Positions 43,535 through 53,085 of a DNA stretch of 64,000 bases are shown in pieces. Origin of the DNA: UBA7672 sp963718145 (GTDB taxonomy: Bacteria > Pseudomonadota > Alphaproteobacteria > Caulobacterales > Hyphomonadaceae); assembly GCA_963718145.1 (NCBI GenBank), contig CAVQYJ010000017.1:186001-250000 (forward strand), given 5' to 3'. How positions within the stretch are numbered: position 1 is the stretch's first letter; each line of letters starts with the position of its first letter. A program made the position numbers and the translations under genes. The notes beneath the pieces were generated by a model. It worked only from the letters and a program-made list of their open reading frames with translations, did no database searches and was not told the DNA's origin.

Positions 43535-44821
43535 GCCGCGCTCTTGTGTTTCTCGCCGCCCTGGGCATGGCCGCGTGCGCCGCGGTCCCCGAGGCGCCGC
43601 AGCAATCCCTCGATGACGCGGCGCGGGATTATGTCCGGCTGGTGCTGGAGATCGACGCGCACGAGCCGGGCTATGTCGACGCCTATTTTGGACCGCCAGA
43701 CCTGCGTGAGACGGCGCGCAGGTCTCCTCGCGACCAGGCGGCGCTGAAGCGTGAGGCGGACCGGCTGCATGAGCTGATCGCGTCCTACCGCATCGCCGAC
43801 CCGGACGAGGCGCGCCGCTCGCGCGTGCTCGCAGTGAATGTGGCGAGCGCCCGCTTCCGGTTGGACATGATCGGCGGGGTACGCGCGAAATTTGCCGACG
43901 AAGCGGAGAAGCTGTTTGGCCTGCGGCCCAGGCTGAAATCGCTGTCGTCCTATGACGCCGCGCTGGCGCGGATCGAAGCGATCGTTCCGGGGCCCGGAAC
44001 GCTGGCGGACCGGGTCAGCGCCTTCAGGTCAGCCTTCGCCATTCCCGACGACCGGCTCGCACCGGTGATGGATGCGGCGATTGCCGAGTGCCGAAGACGC
44101 ACGCTCGAACATATCGAGCTGCCCGAGAGCGAAAGCTTTTCGATGGAGATGGTGAAAGGCAAGAGCTGGGGCGCCTACAACTACTACAAGGGCGACAACA
44201 GGAGCCTCATCCAGATCAACACCGACCTGCCGGTGTCGATCGGCAATGCGCTGGTGCTGGGGTGCCATGAGGGATATCCCGGCCATCATGTGCAGGGCAT
44301 CTTCACGGAGCGCGCCTACAAGTCGAAGGGCTGGGCCGAGTACTCGGTTGTTCCGCTCTATGTTCCTGCCGCGCCGTTGAACGAGGGCGGAGCGGACTAT
44401 GGCGTCGATCTGGCGTTTCCGGGCGAGGATCGCTTGAGGTTCGAGGCTGGCGTTCTCTATCCGCTGGCTGGGCTTGATCCGTCCAAGGCGGCTGCATTCG
44501 ATGCGCTGCGCAAGGCGACTGCGGAACTCGATGGCGCCGCGCTAACGATCACGCAGATGTATCTCGACGGCGTGAACGACAGGTCCCGGACGGTTGACCT
44601 GATCCAGAAGTATGAGCTCGTGACGCGGGATGTGGCCGAGCAGTCGCTCGAGTTCGACGAGGAATACCGCTCCTACACGATCAACTATGCGAGCGGCGAG
44701 GACCTGGTCCGCGCTTTTGTCGAGCGGGCAGGGCCGGATGCAGATGCGCGCTGGAAGGCGTATGTCCGTATCCTATCGTCTGCCAACCGTGCCGGCGGAC
44801 CTTGTCGGACCCGAAGGCTGA
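43531..44821 (+). CDS. DUF885-family lipoprotein, metallohydrolase-like; one frameshift near the 3' end
   Basis: About 430 residues. The leader MSRALVFLAALGMAACA has lipobox GMAAC. The core has GCHEGYPGHHVQGIFTER, an HExxH-like metal site, then LYVPAAPLNEGGADYGVDLA, both typical of DUF885. It probably cleaves an ester or peptide bond in the periplasm. An extra base near 44783 shifts the frame; without it the protein ends PTVPADLVGPEG at TGA 44819-44821, as expected. Read literally the frame runs on to 45012 as a nonsense tail overlapping the next gene. Confidence 0.82.
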
Positions 44822-44878
44822 GCGAGACGCTTGAGCGCGCCCGCGCGCCAAGGCATGACGTGGCGGAGCGAGGTCACG

Positions 44879-46156
44879 ATGCAGGTCATCCAGCGGGTAG
44901 GCGTGGCAGGTCTGGCGCTGATCCTGTCGGCTTGCGCGGCCAATGGCGCGCCGGCGCCAGTTGTCATGGCAAGGCCCGGAACGCCGGCTGCGCCCGCGGC
45001 CCCTCTCGTTGAGCCGGCGCCTGCGGAAGCTATCCTGGCCGACACGGCGGAAAGTCCTGCGGCGGCGATCGCATCCCCGCCGGTAAATGACTTCGGCGCC
45101 TATCTCGCTACGCTGTCAGCAGCGTCCTGTCCTGCAGGCGCGCCACGCGCCGAGCCGACCATGGTCGCGATCACGGCGAAGCCTGTGGCGCTGCAGGCGA
45201 TCAATCCGAAGCGCAAGGCGGTGGGGCGGCTCACCTATGTTGCCGGCTTCCATCTCACCAGTGACGACAAGCGCTTCGGCGGGCTGTCAGGCATCGACGT
45301 CATGGACGACGGAAATTTGCTGGCCGTGTCCGACCAGGGCGATTTCGTCTGGATCGATCTTGCGAAAGATGGCGTGACGCCTGTCTCGGTGAAAATCGCC
45401 AGCGAGCGCGATGCGGCCGGCGACCCCTTGCGCGGCAAGGGCGATGGCGACTCGGAGGGCGTCGCGTTCAACCAGGGCAAGGCGCTGGTGTCGTTCGAGC
45501 GCAACCATCGTGTGCTGTTCTACGACATCGGCGCGTGCGGGGCGGCGGCGCGCGGCGCGCCGATCACGCTGGGCGGGCGCAGCCAGGCGATGAGCGATGC
45601 ATTCTTCCAGGCGAAAATCGAGGTTCCCGGCAATAACGGGACGGAGGCGCTGGCGGTGACGCGCGACTGGTACATGTTCGCGGGTATCGAGACGAGGGTG
45701 GGAGTGCAGAGCCCGCTTTCGGCGCGGCCGATGGAAGGTCTGTTCGACTACGACCTGCGCATTGGCGAGAACGCGCCTGAACTGGTGGGACTTGATGTCA
45801 TCGAGACAGGAGGGACGCGGTCAGGCGTCCGTGCATTTTCGCTGCACCGCGCCTTCAGCCCGCTTGCAGGCAACGCCATCACCATCATCGAGACCGACTT
45901 TCGCCGCCGCCTCGACCAGCGGAGCCTGCCGGCGCGGATCGTCAGCGAGACGGATGAGCGCTCGCACTGGCGCTTCGAGGAGACGGGGAGCGCGGTCCTT
46001 GCCCAGCTCAACGTGCTCTTCAACATCGATAATTTCGAAGGTATTGCGGCGAAGCAGATGGCCGACGGACGCGTGCGGCTCTTCCTTGTCTCGGACGATA
46101 ATTTCTCGGCGAGCCAGCGCACGCTGCTCTACGTGTTCGATCTCGCGAAGCCCTGA
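44879..46156 (+). CDS. Lipoprotein with esterase-like phytase domain
   Basis: A 425-residue product from ATG 44879 with leader MQVIQRVGVAGLALILSAC (lipobox ILSAC). After an Ala/Pro linker (about 20-70), the domain has FGGLSGIDVMDDGNLLAVSD, then GDGDSEGVAFNQGKALVSFE and NNGTEALAVTRDWYMFAG. It ends NIDNFEGIAAKQMADGRVRL. These are PF13449-like beta-propeller hallmarks. The substrate is unknown. Upstream starts overlap the DUF885 tail. Confidence 0.85.
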   Translation: MQVIQRVGVAGLALILSACAANGAPAPVVMARPGTPAAPAAPLVEPAPAEAILADTAESPAAAIASPPVNDFGAYLATLSAASCPAGAPRAEPTMVAITAKPVALQAINPKRKAVGRLTYVAGFHLTSDDKRFGGLSGIDVMDDGNLLAVSDQGDFVWIDLAKDGVTPVSVKIASERDAAGDPLRGKGDGDSEGVAFNQGKALVSFERNHRVLFYDIGACGAAARGAPITLGGRSQAMSDAFFQAKIEVPGNNGTEALAVTRDWYMFAGIETRVGVQSPLSARPMEGLFDYDLRIGENAPELVGLDVIETGGTRSGVRAFSLHRAFSPLAGNAITIIETDFRRRLDQRSLPARIVSETDERSHWRFEETGSAVLAQLNVLFNIDNFEGIAAKQMADGRVRLFLVSDDNFSASQRTLLYVFDLAKP

Positions 46157-46190
46157 ACAAACAGTCACGGGTTGCGCACACAGGACAAAA

Positions 46191-46218
46191 CGGCCGGCGA
46201 CAAATCTGCCGCCGGCCG
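46191..46218. terminator. Bidirectional hairpin between convergent genes
   Basis: CGGCCGGCG (46191-46199) pairs perfectly with CGCCGGCCG (46210-46218) around a 10-base loop, flanked by AAAA on the left. It lies between the phytase-like gene (+) and a small exported protein gene (-). Confidence 0.6.
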
Positions 46219-46245
46219 CTGAGACCGATAACCGAGGCGCCGGAC

Positions 46246-46530
46246 TTATTCCGCCGCGGCGAGAACGATCGCGTTGGATTCGCGGTCGATAGTGCATTTC
46301 AGCTTGGACGAGGCGTCCTCGCTGGTCTTGATCTTGATCGTATAGACGAAGGCGGCGCCGGTCGCCTTGGTGGCGTCCTTGTCGACCTTCAGGGATTTCG
46401 GCGTGTGCTGCTTGGCGACTTCTGCCTTGCACAGCGATTCGCCGGACTGGATGGTGGTCTTGGCGAGGGCCGGCGCGGTGAAGGCCAGGGCAGCGGCGGA
46501 GGCGAGAATGAGGGAGGAAACACGGATCAT
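46246..46530 (-). CDS. Small exported protein of unknown function
   Basis: A 94-residue protein with signal peptide MIRVSSLILASAAALAFTAP and cleavage near ALA-KT. The mature part has two cysteines (ESLCKAEV and KLKCTIDR) that may form a disulfide and reads as a small mixed alpha/beta domain. The ATG at 46530 is preceded by AAATTGGAGAT. It is transcribed away from the lipoprotein gene at 46759. No family is recognised. Confidence 0.75.
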   Translation of the reverse strand: MIRVSSLILASAAALAFTAPALAKTTIQSGESLCKAEVAKQHTPKSLKVDKDATKATGAAFVYTIKIKTSEDASSKLKCTIDRESNAIVLAAAE

Positions 46531-46758
46531 TTTTTATCTCCAATTTGACCGCTCTTGTGGCGATCAGACTGGAGTAGACGGTGTCAAGTAGACGCCGTCA
46601 AGTGACGTTGGGTGACTTCGCCCTCTCGGCCGCTAACACCTTCGTTAACTGGACCTGATCGTTGCGGTCCCGACGGAAATGGCTGTGGCGGAAACGCGCC
46701 GTCCGCTAGGGTCTTCCTGGCTGCAGATCAGGCCGAAAGCTTCCCGGAAGGACCGACC

Positions 46759-47304
46759 ATGAATGCAATTCATAAGCGGACGGCGATGGTCTGCGCAGGC
46801 CTGGCAATAATCGCCGTGGCGGCAGGATGCGCCCCGCAGGGCCTGGCCAAGTGCGACGCCGTTGATCCTGCGCTTGCCGCGGCTGCAGCGCCGGCGCCGC
46901 CTGCGGCCGTCAATGGCTGGCGGGAATATCCGCTGGCCGAGGGCGTGATCAAGATCCAGCCGGCGAAGTGGACGAGCGAGACGATCAACATCCCGGTCGG
47001 GAAGGGCGGGGAGCTTGAATACAAGCTCGGCATGAAGAAGGGCGACGGCATCGTCTATTCGATCAGCTATGGCGCCATCGAGCATCCGGGCCTGATGGTG
47101 AGCGAATTCCATGGCCATACGGAGAAGGGCGCCGACGGCAATGGCGACCTGATGTTCTACTCCAAGGCGGGAGGCTCGACGCAGAACGGTTCGTTCGCCG
47201 CGCCGTGGGACGGCATCCACGGCTGGTATCTCAAGAATGATTCCGGCAAGGACGTGGTGGTGAAGCTGGACGTCGCGGGTTTCTACGAAAAGCTTGGCAA
47301 GTAG
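46759..47304 (+). CDS. Lipoprotein of unknown function
   Basis: A 181-residue product; ATG 46759 gives a signal peptide with lipobox VAAGC (cysteine at 24). The mature domain (about 50-181) reads VNGWREYPLAEGVIKIQPAK, then GGELEYKLGMKKGDGIVYSI and DGIHGWYLKNDSGKDVVVKL, a beta-rich fold. Similar proteins appear as conserved hypotheticals next to transmembrane anchors, but no role is known. The longer upstream frame has no signal sequence. Confidence 0.75.
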   Translation: MNAIHKRTAMVCAGLAIIAVAAGCAPQGLAKCDAVDPALAAAAAPAPPAAVNGWREYPLAEGVIKIQPAKWTSETINIPVGKGGELEYKLGMKKGDGIVYSISYGAIEHPGLMVSEFHGHTEKGADGNGDLMFYSKAGGSTQNGSFAAPWDGIHGWYLKNDSGKDVVVKLDVAGFYEKLGK

Positions 47305-47316
47305 GCGCGCGGCCGC

Positions 47317-48192
47317 TCAGGTCGTGTGCTGCTCCTGCAGCCAGCGGGTCAGCACGCCGCCCTCGACCAGCTGGGCCCAGGCCTGTTCCGGCGTTTCGGC
47401 ATATTTGAAGAGACCGAGATCACCGCCGTCGATGACGCCGTGCCGGGCCATCGCTTCGAAACTGAGGATGTCGCGCCAGAACGCTTCGTCATAGAGGACG
47501 ATCGGCAGGGGCGGGGCCTTGCCGGTCTGGCGCAGGGCGAGGAGTTCGAAGAGTTCGTCCAGCGTGCCGAGGCCTCCGGGGAAGACGACCAGCGCGTTGG
47601 CGCGCATCGCGAAGTGCATCTTGCGCATGGCGAAATAGTGGAAGCGGAAGGTCAGTTCCGGCGTCGAATAGGCGTTGGGCTCCTGCTCCATCGGCAAGGT
47701 GATGTTGTAGCCGATCGAGGGTGCGCCGACGTCGGCCGCGCCGCGGTTGGCGGCTTCCATGATGCCGGGCCCGCCGCCGGTGGCGATGACGTTGTCGCGC
47801 GGGTGGCGGTTGGCGAGCAGGGCGCCGCCGCGCTCGGAGACGATGCGGGCAAAGGCGCGCGCATCATTGTACCAGCGCTTGTGGTCGGGAGGGCCGTTGG
47901 GCGAGAACCGCGCAGAGCCGAACACGACGACAGTGGAGCGCACGCCCCAGCGGTCGAGCGCTTCCTCGGCCTTGGCGTATTCGAGCAGGAAGCGCACGCC
48001 GCGCATGGAATCGCCGAGCAGGAAATCCTGGTCGAGCGCCGCCTGCCGATAGGTGGGCGAGGCCATTTGCGGGTTGTTGGCGTTGCGGCCGCCGGCCAGC
48101 GGCGCGACGGGCAGCGGCTTGAGGCGCTCGGCTGTGGCCTTGGCCGGAGGGTGCTGGGAGAGCTTTGCGGGCTTCTTTTTCTTGGTCGGCAT
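47317..48192 (-). CDS. LOG-family protein (cytokinin-activating-type phosphoribohydrolase-like)
   Basis: A 291-residue Rossmann-fold protein of the LOG/TIGR00730 superfamily. Diagnostic blocks are ATGGGPGIMEAANRGAADVG (G-G-x-G-x-M-E) and VVFPGGLGTLDELFELLALR (P-G-G-x-G-T-x-x-E). The basic N-terminus (MPTKKKKPAKLSQHPPAKAT) is longer than in plant LOGs, as in the bacterial long class with nucleoside-5'-monophosphate phosphoribohydrolase activity. Upstream lies the structured region 48290-48670. Confidence 0.9.
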   Translation of the reverse strand: MPTKKKKPAKLSQHPPAKATAERLKPLPVAPLAGGRNANNPQMASPTYRQAALDQDFLLGDSMRGVRFLLEYAKAEEALDRWGVRSTVVVFGSARFSPNGPPDHKRWYNDARAFARIVSERGGALLANRHPRDNVIATGGGPGIMEAANRGAADVGAPSIGYNITLPMEQEPNAYSTPELTFRFHYFAMRKMHFAMRANALVVFPGGLGTLDELFELLALRQTGKAPPLPIVLYDEAFWRDILSFEAMARHGVIDGGDLGLFKYAETPEQAWAQLVEGGVLTRWLQEQHTT

Positions 48193-48954
48193 GACGATCT
48201 GGGGCTGTTTTGGGAACCTGCCTCTTTAGCCTCAACAGGTTAAGGAAGCGACGGGAAAAGGCGCGAAAATCATGCGGGCAAGCGCGATTCGGCATTCGGA
48301 CCGGCAGAGCCGTCCGGGGTGCGTGTCCCTCCGGAACGATGGAGGGCGTGGGGACGCGGGATGGCCCCGCGCGAGAGTTGGCCTCTGCCGCTTCAGGCGG
48401 CGGCGCCGGCATGGGTAGGGGTGGCGCGTTGGTCCCGCGTCCCCGGGGATCGTTGATTCGACGGGCTGGAACCGAGAGGTCTTTCACTCTCCTGACCAGT
48501 GTCCCGGCGGCGTGCAGGCCAGGGTGTTCAGTCCCGGTCCCTGGAGCACTCCCTCGCTTACCTGCAAGAGGCCCGGCTTCCCGAGGGCTCTTCACGCTCG
48601 ATCCCATCGCCGCCGCGCCGTTGAACAGCGTGCACGGCTGCCCTCCTGCGGTGGCGATGGGCGGATTATACGGCAGGTTTTTGAGCCCTACAGGAAAGTC
48701 GTCGCCGAACCGGCCAAGATTTCCTGCAAGCGGCTGGATTCACTGAGGAAGCCGGAAACGCAGATTCGCCAAACTGTTGGACAAGTCCGGCGGATCCCCA
48801 ACAGTTTCGCGCCTGGCCGGTTGGTCGGGGACGGTGGATGTCGCCTTTGGCTCATCCACCTTACGGGGCCGTGGCTGGGGCGAAAAAATGCGGCCGTCCG
48901 CCTTGCCCACTTCGTGGGGCAGGATGCTCGCGCATGTGTTTGAGGCCGATCAAC
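48193..48954. other. 762-base gene-free region rich in stable hairpins
   Basis: No frame here shows a recognisable protein; Pro/Arg-rich frames on the minus strand are low-complexity. The region includes the multi-helix element 48300-48665. It also has CAGGAAA (48690-48696) pairing with TTTCCTG (48720-48726), AAACTGTTGG (48771-48780) pairing with CCAACAGTTT (48798-48807), and the GGTGGATG-N12-CATCCACC hairpin (48833-48860). It looks like RNA or regulatory DNA rather than coding sequence. Confidence 0.6.
48300..48665. ncRNA. Candidate structured noncoding RNA (strand undetermined)
   Basis: Perfect or near-perfect helices follow one another. Long-range GGGGACGCGGGA (48350-48361) with TCCCGCGTCCCC (48433-48444) encloses GCCGC/GCGGC (48387-48401). 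CCCTCC/GGAGGG is at 48327-48346 and GAGAG/CTCTC at 48474-48491. CCAGGG/CCCTGG is at 48519-48544 and an AAGAGgCCC hairpin at 48566-48592. The last is a 14-bp stem (one G-U), CCCATCGCCGCCGC (48603-48616) with GCGGTGGCGATGGG (48648-48661). I checked it by eye against tmRNA, RNase P RNA, SRP RNA and cobalamin riboswitch signatures and found none. Function is inferred from structure only. Confidence 0.45.
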
Positions 48955-49400
48955 CTATTCGGCGATGTCCTCATTCCACAGCGCCGGATTGGCGGCGATG
49001 AAGTCGCGCATCTGGCGGATCGAGGGGTCGTGGGCGGCATCGATCACCTCGACGCCGTGGCTCCGCAGGAAGGCCTCGTTGCCGCCGAAATTGATCGTGT
49101 CGTTGATGACGACGCGCGGAATCTTGAACTGCACGATCGTGCCCGAGCACATCATGCAGGGCGACAGGGATGTGTAGAGCGTGGTGTCGCGGTAGGTCTT
49201 CTGGCGCCCGGACTTGCGCAGGCAGTCCATCTCGCCATGCGCGATGGGATCGCCGTGCTGGACACGCTGGTTGTGGCCGGAGGCGATCAGCTATCGCCGC
49301 GCGCCAGCACCGAGCCGATCGGCAGGCCGCCCTGGTTCAAGCTCGTCCGCGCTTCCTGGAAGGAGAGGTCGATGAAGCGGAGGTCGGCGGGGGAGAGCAT
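48955..49400 (-). CDS. Cytosine deaminase (FCY1-like) zinc-dependent deaminase, one frameshift
   Basis: The two frames join near 49288-49296. The first gives MLSPADLRFIDLSFQEARTS and LNQGGLPIGSVLARGD. The second gives LIASGHNQRVQHGDPIAHGE and MDCLRKSG, then DTTLYTSLSPCMMCSGTIVQ and a C-terminus ending ALWNEDIAE. Zinc ligands are the His of HGE and the two Cys of PCMMC; the Glu of HGE is catalytic. The overall pattern matches fungal/bacterial FCY1-type cytosine deaminase (about 150 residues). One base appears missing. Cytosine or isoguanine as substrate is inferred. Confidence 0.75.
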
Positions 49401-49422
49401 CTGCAAAGCTTTCCACACAGAC

Positions 49423-49995
49423 TTAAGGGCTCATAGCTATGGTATAACGAAGGCGCAGACTGTCGCCGCGGGTCGAGACGAAAATGAGCATCTCGGTTGC
49501 AGCCGCGACCAGCGGCCGAAGCAGAACGGGCAACAGGCTGTTCGGATTGTGTCGTTCATCTGCGTAGGCGAGGTGCTCATCTTCGTCACGCTGGATCGAG
49601 GCGACGACTTCATTGAGCTCAGGGTCGTGACGCGACAGAAACTGTCTTTGCTCCATGAGATGAGCATGTACGGTGCGTTCGACAGCAGATGTGCACACCA
49701 TCACCCCAGTGCGCCCGAGACGGGCTGTTAGCCAGCCGAGCACAGCGCCCCCGACGGACCAGACCGAAAGAAGGCGGCAGGGCTTCGCGTTGCGGACAGG
49801 CATGGCCGATCTGAAGCGTTCGCGATGGATGCGCTCGTGTGCGATCGTTTCTTCCAGCCATGGCAGAAGATCGGGAGCATGACGTTTCGCCCACGCGATC
49901 TGTGTTGAGTAAATCGCTATCGCACCGTGCTCGCCGGCGTGATCGACGCGCAGAATTCGCCGGATAACTTTGCCGGTGTGTGGGTCGGGCGGCAT
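49423..49995 (-). CDS. coq7: 3-demethoxyubiquinol 3-hydroxylase Coq7 (UbiF-type di-iron)
   Basis: A 190-residue di-iron monooxygenase for the C6 hydroxylation in ubiquinone synthesis. It has LRVDHAGEHGAIAIYSTQ (first iron ligands), EETIAHERIHRERFR (ExxH), a membrane-interacting middle, SAVERTVHAHLMEQ and DEDEHLAYADERHN (second ExxH). The start at 49995 lies 4 bases after the polA stop, so the two are probably cotranscribed. The C-terminus is hydrophobic, fitting peripheral membrane attachment. Confidence 0.92.
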   Translation of the reverse strand: MPPDPHTGKVIRRILRVDHAGEHGAIAIYSTQIAWAKRHAPDLLPWLEETIAHERIHRERFRSAMPVRNAKPCRLLSVWSVGGAVLGWLTARLGRTGVMVCTSAVERTVHAHLMEQRQFLSRHDPELNEVVASIQRDEDEHLAYADERHNPNSLLPVLLRPLVAAATEMLIFVSTRGDSLRLRYTIAMSP

Positions 49996-49999
49996 GTGA

Positions 50000-52918
50000 T
50001 CAGTGTGCCTCGGCCCACGTCTTCGCGGCATGGGCTTCGACGACCAGGGGTACGTTGAGATCGACGATGGGGTGGGGCGCCTTTGTCATGACAGCAATGG
50101 CGATTTCGATCAGCTTTTTCGCTTCCTTCTCGGCGCTTCGAAGACGAGTTCGTCGTGGACTTGCAGGAGCATTTTTGATTTCAGGCCTGCGGCTTTCAGG
50201 GCGGCGGGCATGCGGATCATGGCGCGTTTTATGATGTCGGCGGCCGAGCCCTGGAGCGGGGCGTTGATGGCCTGGCGTTCGCCGAAGGATCGTTCGGCGC
50301 CGTTGGGCGACTTGATCTGCGGCAGCCAGACCTTGCGGCCGAAGATGGTCGAGACGAAGCCATGCTCGCGTGCAAAGGCGCGGTACTGCTCCATGTAATC
50401 CTGGATGCCGGGAAATTTCTGGAAGTATTTCTTGATGTAGGCGGCCGCTTCCTCGCGCGGGATGGAGAGCTGGCGGGCGAGGCCGAAGCCCGAGATGCCG
50501 TAGATGATGCCGAAATTGATGGCCTTGGCCTTGCGGCGCACCATCGGGTCCATACCCTTCACCGGCACGTTGAACATCTCGCTCGCGGTCATCGCATGGA
50601 TGTCGACGCCATCGAGGAAGGCCTGGCGCAGGCTCGGAATGTCGGCGACGTGCGCCAGCAGCCGAAGTTCGATCTGGGAGTAGTCGGCGGAGACGAGGAC
50701 GTTGCCGGGGGCGGCGATGAAGGCTTCGCGGATCTTGCGGCCCTCCTCGGTGCGGATCGGGATGTTCTGCAGGTTGGGGTCGGTCGAGGCGAGGCGGCCG
50801 GTCTGGGCGCCGGCGAGCGAGTAGGAGGTGTGGACGCGGCCGGTGCGCGCATCGATGGCGTCGCGCAGGGTCTCGGTGTAGGTCGAGCGCAGCTTGGACA
50901 GCATGCGCCATTCGAGCAGGACTTTCGGCAGTTCGTGGCCGTAGGCGGCAAGGTCTTCCAGCGTGTCGGCGCCGGTGGCCCAGGCGCCGGTCTTGGTCTT
51001 CTTGGCGCCGGCGACGTCGGCAAGGCCCATCTCGCCGAAGAGGATGTCGCCGATCTGCTTGGGGCTACCGAGGTTGAAGGGATGGCCGGCGAGCTTGTGG
51101 GCCTCGTCTTCGAGGCGCGCCATGCCTTGCGCGAAATCGCCAGAGAGTTGCGAGAGGCGGTCGCGGTCGACCAGCACGCCGGCGCGCTCCATGTCGGCGA
51201 CCACGGGGATCAGGGGACGGTCCTGGGTTTCGTAGATGGAGGCGACGCCCTCGCGCGAGATACGCGGCTTGAGCTTCTGCCACAGGCGCAGCGTGACGTC
51301 CGCGTCCTCGGCGGCGTAGCGCGTCGCCTTGTCGAGCGGCGCTTGGTCGAAAGTGATCTGTGTCTTGCCTGTGCCGATCAGCTCCTTGATCGGGATCGGC
51401 TTGTGGCCGAGATGGAGTTCGGAGAGCTCGTCCATGCCGTGATTGTTGGCGCCTGCGGAAAGCACGAAGGAGAGCAGCATGGTGTCGTCGATGGGCGCCA
51501 CGCGAATGTCGTGGCCGCAGAACACAGACATGTCGTACTTGATGTTCTGGCCGATCTTGAGGACGGCAGGGTCTTCGAGCAGCGGCTTCAGCATCTCGAT
51601 CGCCGTGTCGAGGTCGACCTGCTTCGGCTTTTCGCCAGAGAGCAAGTCGGTCTTGCCGGCGCCGTGGGCCAGCGGGATGTAGCAGGCGACGCCAGGCGAG
51701 AGCGCCATCGAGACGCCGACGAGTTTTGCGGACACGGGGTTGAGGCCGTCGGTTTCGGTGTCGACGGCGACATAGCCCTGGCGCCGCGCCTCGATGATCC
51801 AGTGGGCGAGGCGTTCGGCATCGGTGACGGTCTCGTAGGCGTCGAGATCGAAGGGCGGGTTCTCGGGCGGCAGGGGCTCGGTGGAGGCGGCGAGGCCGGT
51901 GCTCTGCGTTGCGTCGGGCCTGGCCGGCGCAGAGCCGTTTCCGGCGGCAAGCGCGTTTGCAATCGCCTTGCCGCCGGCGGACGAACCGCCGCCGCCTGCA
52001 GCGGAAGCGGGAACCGGCGCGCCCAGCGTCTCGGCGACCCGCTTGGTGAGGGTACGGAATTCCATCTTTTCGAGGAAGGCGATGAGCGGCGTCGGGATCG
52101 ATGTCGGCGACGCCGAGCTCTTCCAGCGGCGTCTCGACGGGGACGTCGTCCTTCAGCGTCACCAGGACTTTCGAGAGGCGGGCCTTGTCGGCGTGCTCGA
52201 TGAGGCTTTCGCGGCGCTTGGGCTGCTTGATTTCGCCGGCGCGGGCGAGGAGGGTTTCGAGGTCGCCATATTCCTGGATCAGCAGGGCGGCGGTCTTGAT
52301 GCCGATGCCGGGGACGCCGGGGACGTTGTCGACGCTGTCGCCGCACAGGGCCTGCACGTCGATGACCCTGTCGGGCGCAACGCCGAACTTCTCGAACACT
52401 TCGGGCGCGCAGATCTTCCGGTCTTTCACCGTGTCGAGCATGCAGATGCGGTCGTCGATGAGCTGCATCAGGTCCTTGTCGGCCGAGACGATCGAGACGC
52501 GCGCGCCTCGGGCCGAGGCCTGGCGGGAGTAGGTGGCGATGAGGTCGTCGGCCTCGAAGCCCTTGAGCTCCAGCGCCGGCTGGCCGAAGGCGATGGCGGC
52601 GTGGCGCACCAGGGGGAATTGCGGGATCAGGTCTTCCGGCGGCTCGGGCCGATGGGCCTTGTACTGGTCATAGAGTTCATTCCTGAACGTGATCGCCCCG
52701 GCGTCGAAGATGCATGCGAAGTGCGTGGGCTGGTCGCCGGCCTTGAGGTCTTCGAGGACTTTCCACAGCATGTTGCAGAAGCCCGAGACAGCGCCCAGCG
52801 GCAGGCCGTCTGACTTTCGCGTGAGCGGGGGCAGGGCGTGGAAAGCGCGGAAGATGAAGCCCGACGCATCGACCAGGTAGAGGTGGCTGGATGTGTCGAC
52901 GGGGCGGTGTTGCGGCAT
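50000..52918 (-). CDS. polA: DNA polymerase I, two single-base frameshifts in this sequence
   Basis: The protein is about 970 residues when three frames are joined. The 5'-3' exonuclease (SSHLYLVDASGFIFRAFHAL) is followed, after a shift near 52089-52095, by the 3'-5' exonuclease domain with VDTETDGL. The polymerase has DYSQIELRLLAH, RRKAKAINFGIIYGISGFGL and VHDELVFEAP. A second shift near 50130-50137 precedes the true end MTKAPHPIVDLNVPLVVEAH and AKTWAEAH. All domains and motifs are intact, so sequencing indels are far more likely than loss of this housekeeping gene. Coq7 follows 4 bases later. Confidence 0.93.
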
Positions 52919-53085
52919 CTCGTAAACTCCTCGCGGCCTTCCAGTAACAGTCCCGGCGGGAGAGAGCCAGAATTGGTTGAGGCGCGTTAACTTCGGCGCA
53001 GAAAATGCTCACCCGGAGACAAGGCCTCAGCACCGGAAATTAATCGGTCCCTGCCATCGTTCCGGAAAATTATGTCACTGGGGAC

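Noticed and set aside
47864..48607. Minus-strand Pro/Arg-rich frame across the structured region
   Set aside because: Its N-terminal part is low-complexity translation of hairpins and its C-terminal part is an out-of-frame reading of the LOG gene.
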